In this document: positions 6,756-11,671 of the stretch, in pieces
Layout: the number at the start of each line of letters is the position of its first letter
How positions within the stretch are numbered: position 1 is the stretch's first letter
Assembly (NCBI GenBank): GCA_020354155.1
Contig: CP070644.1
Span: forward strand, 602,764-614,434
DNA length: 11,671 nucleotides
Reading direction: 5' to 3'
DNA from: Nitrospiraceae bacterium
Lineage (GTDB): Bacteria; Nitrospirota; Thermodesulfovibrionia; UBA6902
Notes under the pieces: generated by a model
The model's database searches: none
Told to the model about the DNA's origin: nothing
What the model saw: only the letters and a program-made list of their open reading frames with translations
Position numbers and translations under genes: made by a program

Positions 6756-8542
6756 TTCTTTGTAAAATTAAAATAGTAAAGCATACTGCCTTTTGCAAAC
6801 TCGCCTGTTATCGCTTTTTTTGCAAATGAAAATACACTCCCCCTTGCAACAAGGAATAGCCTGCTGCCCCTGAGCCAGTAATCCGTGATATTGCCGGATA
6901 CCCCGCTCAGGAAAACGGTTTCGTCCATTACATCGCCGTCCCACCAGAGGGCCGAGACTTCCGCCCCTTTCGGACCCAATCCCGGCACCTGAGCAACAAT
7001 AGGCACTCTCTTCAGAGCAATAACCTCCTGTCCCCTGCTTGTCTGCACGGCCATCAACCGTCCGCGCACTGCCCATTTCTTTTCAGGATGAGCAACAGAC
7101 TGGGTCTCTGTCTCAAAGGAAGTATCAAACTTGCCATAGCTGTTTTCACTTTTCCACAACGTCTCACCATTGGCATCATACAGTGTCAGATAGCCCGTGT
7201 CATTAAAAGACATGATATGCACCTGCCCCTGGTTCTTCCAGTCAACAAAGGTAAAGCCGTAAATATTAACACCGGCGGGCAGACTAACTGCTTTATCTGT
7301 CCTGTATTCTCCATCCGACCACAGGCCCTGCCATACCGGGCCGTTAAATATACGTTGTCTGTGAAATCCCTGCATAAACAATCTCTCATCATTCACCCTT
7401 AAAAAATAGGGTATGTTGTCCTTTATTGTCCTGTATCCCTCTGCAGCGTCATACTCAACAACAAAGGATTGAATGCTCATTCCATCCCGGCTTCGCTGTA
7501 TGTCATCTGTCCTGATTTCCGTACCATTATCTACAGAGGTAATAAATATTTCGTCGATGCCATTTTTATTGAGGTCGAGGACATCCAGAGATATGTGACG
7601 ACCGGATTTATCTCCCTGTATGGACCACAACTCCCGCAAATCTTCCTGAAAATCATAGACAGTTATATTCGTCCCGTCACTGATAACTATCTCGTCCCTG
7701 TTGTTTCCGTCAACATCGCCGAGTGCAATCAGTTTACCGTCGGCCAGATCATAACTGCCCCATGGCTCAGTATCAATAAGCTGCACTGAAATCAGGTCAT
7801 CCTCTGGTTTAATAGCTTTCACATACCCTTCTGCAAGTTCTTCCTCTATTGCAGCAAACATCCCCGCATCATTTACCCAGTACAGCCTCACTTTCATCAA
7901 TTTCCTGCCAGCCTCTACAGGAGTTGAGAGCACCAGCACAGCTTCAGCGCCGAGTTCACGGGCCAGGTTCGCTAAGTCTGAAGGGTTGTAGGTCGGGGTG
8001 TAGGTTTCCAGGATATCAAAGCGGCCCGAGTCCTTGAGAGCCTTGTAAAAGGTCTCTGAAAGAAGCCAGTCCGCTTTTCTGTCCTGAAAAAAAGCGAGTT
8101 TAATCTTCGAAGCAGAAATGCGGGCTATATCGTCTTTTTGAATATCACCACTGACAACTTTACAGGTATATACATTGGTGGTACCGACCTTTTCTATGAC
8201 CTCAATCCTTCCCCGGTGGTCTTCCCGGTTTCCGATCAATTCCTGTGTTACAGGATGATAAAAAGGGTCCCCTTTTCTGTATACTGAAAATCTCATTCCC
8301 TTTTTTGGTATTCCTCCATCATGGATACTGAGCTTCACCTGCCCATCTTCAGAACCCTCTACGGATCCACTGAGCGGAGTAAAATAGGACATCACGGACT
8401 CTTTCACTTTACTGATGGCATCCTCTGCAAACTGTCCGTGAGCTGCCTCAGGAGAGGGTAATCCGACAAGGCAGAGAACTGACATGAACAGAAAAAATGA
8501 ACAGCAGATGATGGTTAATCTGATTTTGAATATATTTTTCAT
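6752..8542 (-). CDS. Secreted FG-GAP/VCBS propeller protein with TolB-N/FlgT-like module
   Basis: Function unknown. The 596-residue protein starts with a signal peptide (basic MKNIFKIR, hydrophobic core 8-28, likely cleavage near AHG-Q at 34-37), so it should be in the periplasm; no proper lipobox is seen. Residues about 55-145 form a beta-rich module (LSIHDGGIPKKGMRFSVYRK, later GRIEVIEKVG and VSGDIQKDDIA) of the type found in FlgT-like proteins. Residues about 146-240 look like an alpha/beta TolB-N/CsgG/FlgT-type fold (KIKLAFFQDR...ELGAEAVLVLS...KLMKVRLYWV). After 265 come FG-GAP calcium-loop motifs, DVDGNNRDEIVIS (276-288) and DLNKNGIDEIFIT (323-335), then further degenerate blades to the end. 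ATG 8542 has AAGGGA seven bases upstream. It lies 110 bases after the MCE gene, and its stop overlaps uppS. The domain calls rest on motif memory, not a search. A role in the mla system or lipid carrier metabolism is only suggested by position. Confidence 0.85.
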   Translation of the reverse strand: MKNIFKIRLTIICCSFFLFMSVLCLVGLPSPEAAHGQFAEDAISKVKESVMSYFTPLSGSVEGSEDGQVKLSIHDGGIPKKGMRFSVYRKGDPFYHPVTQELIGNREDHRGRIEVIEKVGTTNVYTCKVVSGDIQKDDIARISASKIKLAFFQDRKADWLLSETFYKALKDSGRFDILETYTPTYNPSDLANLARELGAEAVLVLSTPVEAGRKLMKVRLYWVNDAGMFAAIEEELAEGYVKAIKPEDDLISVQLIDTEPWGSYDLADGKLIALGDVDGNNRDEIVISDGTNITVYDFQEDLRELWSIQGDKSGRHISLDVLDLNKNGIDEIFITSVDNGTEIRTDDIQRSRDGMSIQSFVVEYDAAEGYRTIKDNIPYFLRVNDERLFMQGFHRQRIFNGPVWQGLWSDGEYRTDKAVSLPAGVNIYGFTFVDWKNQGQVHIMSFNDTGYLTLYDANGETLWKSENSYGKFDTSFETETQSVAHPEKKWAVRGRLMAVQTSRGQEVIALKRVPIVAQVPGLGPKGAEVSALWWDGDVMDETVFLSGVSGNITDYWLRGSRLFLVARGSVFSFAKKAITGEFAKGSMLYYFNFTKK

Positions 8543-8566
8543 AGTACTATCCCTTAATAACCTATT

Positions 8567-8572
8567 AGTATA
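8567..8572 (-). promoter_or_regulatory. Possible -10 box before the propeller gene
   Basis: In the 110-base gap after the MCE gene the minus strand reads TATACT, a good -10 hexamer, about 25 bases before ATG 8542. At 15 to 17 bases upstream there is only CTCAAC or similar, a poor -35. It could be a weak internal promoter for the propeller gene and uppS, or chance in AT-rich spacer. Confidence 0.22.
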
Positions 8573-8652
8573 CCTTATTTGATTTTATAGTTGAGCACTG
8601 GACCTATTATCCCGGATATAAGGACTTCTGGAGAAAATCCAATGAGGGTATA

Positions 8653-10128
8653 TCACGGCAACGATATATTGGGAGACTTACCAAAGATATATTTGAAGTC
8701 CTTATCTTCGAACTTCAAGCCGCCGCCAACATATATGCCCCTGCGGTTCGAATTCAATATATTGTCAATACCACTGCTGATAAAAAGGTATTTAAAGAGC
8801 CTGTAATCAACACCTGCCCTTACATGGGCATACTCCGCCTTTGCCTCCTCTGCATCAAGGTCCCATACATCAATCTTAATCCTGCCGCTGTCATCATAAA
8901 AAAAGTAGTCAGCGCCAAATCCAAAGGTGCTCTCCATAATCCCAATCCTCAGGGCAAGGTCTTGAAATCTCCGTGCAAATTGGGCGGTAAACTCTATCTT
9001 GCTTGTCGTCTCCTCTTCAATTACGGTGCTGCCGTTGATAACTCGTGTAGTCGTCTCAACTGATCCGGTGGGATCGCTCACAACTCCCAATATATAATAC
9101 TTTTCGGGGTCAGGCTGCAGTGTAAGATCAAAATACCCCTTCCATTCACCCTCTCCCGAGTTATATTCAGTCCGGGTATTCATGAATGTCCTCAGCCGTC
9201 CAACTACATCAACCGACTTTTCCGCCTCCTTTGAAACCCTGGCCAGAGAATCATAGAGAGAATCATCCTCCATAAGCTTCCCCAGCGTTCCCTCACCCCT
9301 GTCCAGCTTCTGTGCAATGCTGCTGGCAGAAGCTGAAACACTTTTCATATTTTCCACACTCTCTTTAAATGAAACTCTGTTCTCTTCAATAACCTCTTTC
9401 AGATCCTTTGCCACCATGCTCAGGTCATCGATCATTCCCGGGCCTTTTTCACCAAGACTGACAACAACCCTGTTGAGATTTTCTATCAGGCCCGGCCCCT
9501 GTTCATCAAGCACCTGGGCAAACCTCTCCAGCCTGGTCAGCAAGCTGTTGAGGGGCTCTTTATTGTCACGGGAAATTTCGTTCAGATCACGGGTAAAATC
9601 CCGTATATTGAGGAGCGTTTCAGACAAGGCCTCTTTTTCCGTTTCGCCGAACATTGCGTTCAGGTTTTTTGCCAGGTCACTCATATAGCCCGCAGCAGAG
9701 GTAAGTTCACCTGCAAGGGCGTCCACATCAGCAATAGAGCCCTTATATATAATCGTTTCACCGTCTTGAAGCTGCTGCTGGTCAGGAGAACCGGTTGTGA
9801 GGGCAAGATATTTGTCACCGAGAAGACCTGCCATCTTCAGTGCAGCCTTTGCATTTCTGTAGAGTTTGATATCGGGATTCATAAGAAGGACAAGACGGGC
9901 CTTGCCTTCTATGAGATCAATTCTTTCGACAATACCGGCATCAACACCTGCGATCTTGATGCGAGACCGCTCATCAAGTCCGCTTATATCGTCAAGTTCG
10001 AGAAATATCCTGTAGCCCTTTTCCCAGAGAAATGGGAGGCTCCCTACCTTAAAGGTCATATACGTAAGAACAGAAATAACAAGGATAGCGAACAAGCCTA
10101 CTTTCAGTTCTGTTGAACCACTTTTCAT
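8653..10128 (-). CDS. MCE-family (MlaD-like) protein with C-terminal beta-barrel-like domain
   Basis: Substrate-binding, membrane-anchored component of an MCE/Mla phospholipid transporter. The 491-residue protein has one N-terminal membrane anchor (about 10-28), an MCE domain (about 37-115: DDISGLDERSRIKIAGVDAG, later AALKMAGLLGDKYLAL), and a long helical region (about 133-315) with a near repeat of GPGLIENL and GPGMIDDL (211-235) and the GEGTLGKLMEDDSLY motif (278-292). From about 325 to the end it turns into alternating beta strands rich in aromatics: WKGYFDLTLQP, KYYILGVVSD, LALRIGIMES, FGFGADYFFYD, HVRAGVDYRL, RGIYVGGGLKFED. That pattern looks like a small outer-membrane barrel. E. coli MlaD has only 183 residues. 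ATG overlaps the mlaF stop, with GAGGGA eight bases upstream. The MCE part is sure; the barrel is an inference. Confidence 0.92.
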   Translation of the reverse strand: MKSGSTELKVGLFAILVISVLTYMTFKVGSLPFLWEKGYRIFLELDDISGLDERSRIKIAGVDAGIVERIDLIEGKARLVLLMNPDIKLYRNAKAALKMAGLLGDKYLALTTGSPDQQQLQDGETIIYKGSIADVDALAGELTSAAGYMSDLAKNLNAMFGETEKEALSETLLNIRDFTRDLNEISRDNKEPLNSLLTRLERFAQVLDEQGPGLIENLNRVVVSLGEKGPGMIDDLSMVAKDLKEVIEENRVSFKESVENMKSVSASASSIAQKLDRGEGTLGKLMEDDSLYDSLARVSKEAEKSVDVVGRLRTFMNTRTEYNSGEGEWKGYFDLTLQPDPEKYYILGVVSDPTGSVETTTRVINGSTVIEEETTSKIEFTAQFARRFQDLALRIGIMESTFGFGADYFFYDDSGRIKIDVWDLDAEEAKAEYAHVRAGVDYRLFKYLFISSGIDNILNSNRRGIYVGGGLKFEDKDFKYIFGKSPNISLP

Positions 10129-10883
10129 GCTTCTATTCCCTCGATTACAATCGGTCCTTCAGCCCTTCCTTCTACAAATTGTCGTACAATCGGATTCTGT
10201 GATTTTTTAATGCTGTCCGGCGAGCCTTTTTCAATAATTACACCATTATAAAGCATGGCAATAGTATCTGCAATCTTGAAGGCGCTCTTCATATCATGGG
10301 TTATAGTGACCGATGTAACATTCAGTTTTTCATTCATTTTCTTGATAAGATCATTGATTGCATCAGCCATTATCGGGTCCAGACCGGTAGTCGGTTCATC
10401 ATAGAGAAGGAGTTCAGGCTCCATTGCAATAGCCCTGGCGAGTCCGACCCGTTTTCTCATGCCGCCTGAAAGTTCCGAGGGCATTACCGACTCAATACCT
10501 GCAAGACCAACCATTTTGAGTTTCCGTACAGCAATTTCTCTGATCTCCTTATCACTCAGACTTGTATGCCGCTTCAGGCCAAAGCCGACGTTCTCCCATA
10601 CCTGCATTGAGTCAAAGAGTGCCGATGACTGAAAAAGCATACCGAATTTTTTTCTCATCTCATTCAAATGCTCCTCATTCAGTGCTGACAGGTCCTTTGA
10701 ATTTATCAACACCTGTCCCAGGTCAGGGTGGAGGAGCCCGATAATATGTTTCAGCAAAACACTCTTTCCTGAGCCGCTGCCACCGATAATGACAAGGCTT
10801 TCTCCTTTTTCGACCTGCAGATTAACTCCCTGGAGCACATGCTTCCCGCCAAAAGATTTATGTACCTCGTGAAACTCAATCAT
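10125..10883 (-). CDS. mlaF: Mla-type ABC transporter ATP-binding protein
   Basis: Cytoplasmic ATPase that drives the MlaE permease in lipid transport between inner and outer membrane. The 252-residue protein has Walker A GGSGSGKS (34-41), the Q-loop glutamine in MLFQSSALFDSM (Q85), the ABC signature LSGGM (138-142), Walker B LLLYDEP (158-164) with D-loop GLDP, and the switch His196 in ITHDM. FQSSALFDSMQVWENV and the GMRKRVGLARA pattern are typical of the MlaF subfamily. Length is close to E. coli MlaF (269). The start overlaps the mlaE stop by one base (TGATG) without a ribosome site, so translation is probably coupled. Name given on motif style plus neighbours on both sides. Confidence 0.94.
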   Translation of the reverse strand: MIEFHEVHKSFGGKHVLQGVNLQVEKGESLVIIGGSGSGKSVLLKHIIGLLHPDLGQVLINSKDLSALNEEHLNEMRKKFGMLFQSSALFDSMQVWENVGFGLKRHTSLSDKEIREIAVRKLKMVGLAGIESVMPSELSGGMRKRVGLARAIAMEPELLLYDEPTTGLDPIMADAINDLIKKMNEKLNVTSVTITHDMKSAFKIADTIAMLYNGVIIEKGSPDSIKKSQNPIVRQFVEGRAEGPIVIEGIEA

Positions 10884-11665
10884 CAGAACATGAGTGCAGA
10901 CAGAAAATAGTCTGAGATAAGAATTGTCATTGATGAATAGACAACAGCACCTGTTGTGGCCCTTCCAACACCTTCGGCCCCTCCCTTTGTATAAAACCCC
11001 TTATAACAGCTTATAAGGGTAAATGCTGCGCCGAAAAAACAGGCCTTGATAAGCCCAATGTATATGTCCTGTAACTCGAGGTAGCTCCAGGTCGCTGTCA
11101 TATACTTTTTCGAACTGACGCCCAGGAGGATAACCGTTACAAAGTACCCTCCGAGAATACCAACGATATCGGTGATAACAGTGAGGGCCGGGAGCATTAT
11201 CATGCCTGACAAAAATCTCGGCACAACCAGATACTTGACGGGGTTGGTTGCCAGAGTCTCAAGGGCATCAATCTGCTCAGTCACACGCATGGTCCCCAGC
11301 TCTGCTGCCATGGCAGCACCGGCACGTCCTGTCACGATGAGAGCTGCAAGGACTGGACCAAGCTCACGGGTCATTGAAAGGGCAACAACTGACCCAACAA
11401 GGCCTTCAGCCCCAAACCGCTTAAAACCTGTATAACTCTGCAGAGCCAGCACCATTCCGGTAAAAACAGCTGTAATAAGCACAACAGGGAGGGAATTGAC
11501 ACCTATCTCGAGCATCTGCCGGATTGTGTTGCGTATCTCAAAAGGTGGTTTGGGAATGTTCTTTACCACTGAGAAAAAGAGGAGAAAAACCCTGCCAAGG
11601 GCCATGACAGGTCTTTCGATGAGTGCGCCGATGAATTCAATGGTGCGAACTATCATATTAGCCAT
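10883..11665 (-). CDS. mlaE: MlaE-type ABC transporter permease
   Basis: Inner-membrane permease of the MCE/Mla lipid transporter; pairs with MlaF and the MCE protein. From ATG 11665 it has 260 residues, the same as E. coli MlaE. It shows an interfacial N-terminal helix (TIEFIGALIERP), several membrane segments, and the family hallmark around ELGPVLAALIVTGRAGAAMA followed by ELGTMRVTEQIDALETLA. An in-frame TAA at 11671-11669 ends the upstream frame, so the gene is complete within the window. TTG 11668 and ATG 11656 are other possible starts; upstream sequence needed to see the ribosome site is outside. It overlaps mlaF by one base. Neither a STAS protein (MlaB) nor MlaC is encoded downstream. 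Confidence 0.94.
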   Translation of the reverse strand: MANMIVRTIEFIGALIERPVMALGRVFLLFFSVVKNIPKPPFEIRNTIRQMLEIGVNSLPVVLITAVFTGMVLALQSYTGFKRFGAEGLVGSVVALSMTRELGPVLAALIVTGRAGAAMAAELGTMRVTEQIDALETLATNPVKYLVVPRFLSGMIMLPALTVITDIVGILGGYFVTVILLGVSSKKYMTATWSYLELQDIYIGLIKACFFGAAFTLISCYKGFYTKGGAEGVGRATTGAVVYSSMTILISDYFLSALMF

Positions 11666-11671
11666 CAATTA

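Noticed and set aside
8465..8475. Lipoprotein signal in the propeller protein (SVLC near residues 21-24)
   Set aside because: The residues before the Cys do not fit the lipobox, and the hydrophobic core continues past it; a normal signal peptidase I site near AHG-Q fits better.
8590..8625. Inverted repeat CCTTATATCC/GGATAATAGG in the gap after the MCE gene as a terminator
   Set aside because: The stem has two mismatches in the middle and no T-run follows on the minus strand.
9317..9688. 123-codon plus-strand open frame and the 116-codon frame at 9766-10116
   Set aside because: Both are antisense to the well-supported MCE gene; composition follows from its codon bias.

Overview
The window is a gene-dense chromosomal segment with every convincing gene on the minus strand, so transcription runs from position 11671 towards 1. 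The genes are housekeeping in type and envelope-centred. GC looks moderate (mid-to-upper 40s %, judged by eye). The gene content suggests a diderm (Gram-negative) bacterium: an Mla-type lipid transporter, UppS, CdsA, Dxr and RseP, plus an Aquifex-type single-chain aconitase. A Nitrospirota or Desulfobacterota-like lineage fits best, but this is an inference from gene order and protein style, not a proven assignment.

Layout in the direction of transcription. (1) 11665-10125: mlaE-like permease and mlaF-like ATPase, then (10128-8653) an MCE/MlaD-like protein whose long C-terminal extension looks like an outer-membrane beta-barrel. These three overlap by 1 to 4 bases. (2) 8542-6752: a secreted 596-residue protein with an N-terminal beta-rich module, a TolB-N/FlgT-like alpha/beta module and FG-GAP/VCBS propeller motifs; its stop overlaps the uppS start. 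(3) 6755-6048: uppS. (4) 6047-5807: a 241-base gap holding degenerate palindromic repeats. (5) 5806-2731: cdsA, dxr (TTG start) and rseP, joined by 4-base overlaps. (6) 2728-2274: a NUDIX hydrolase starting 2 bases after rseP, whose frame is broken after about nine codons at a run of eight A; the break sits on a perfect A-AAA-AAG slippery heptamer. (7) 2204-288: aconitase. (8) 253-101: a possible 50-residue small protein running into a bidirectional terminator at 87-122. The first 85 bases contain an unexplained hairpin and probably the end of a convergent transcript.

Functionally the block joins isoprenoid precursor synthesis (Dxr), the undecaprenyl carrier lipid (UppS), CDP-diacylglycerol supply (CdsA), envelope-stress/membrane proteolysis (RseP) and retrograde or anterograde phospholipid transport (Mla). 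No mlaB or mlaC is present inside the window. The items most worth a second look are the NUDIX frame break, the MCE protein with a putative built-in outer-membrane barrel, and the propeller protein lodged between mla and uppS. I see no tRNA, rRNA, CRISPR array, insertion sequence or phage gene.
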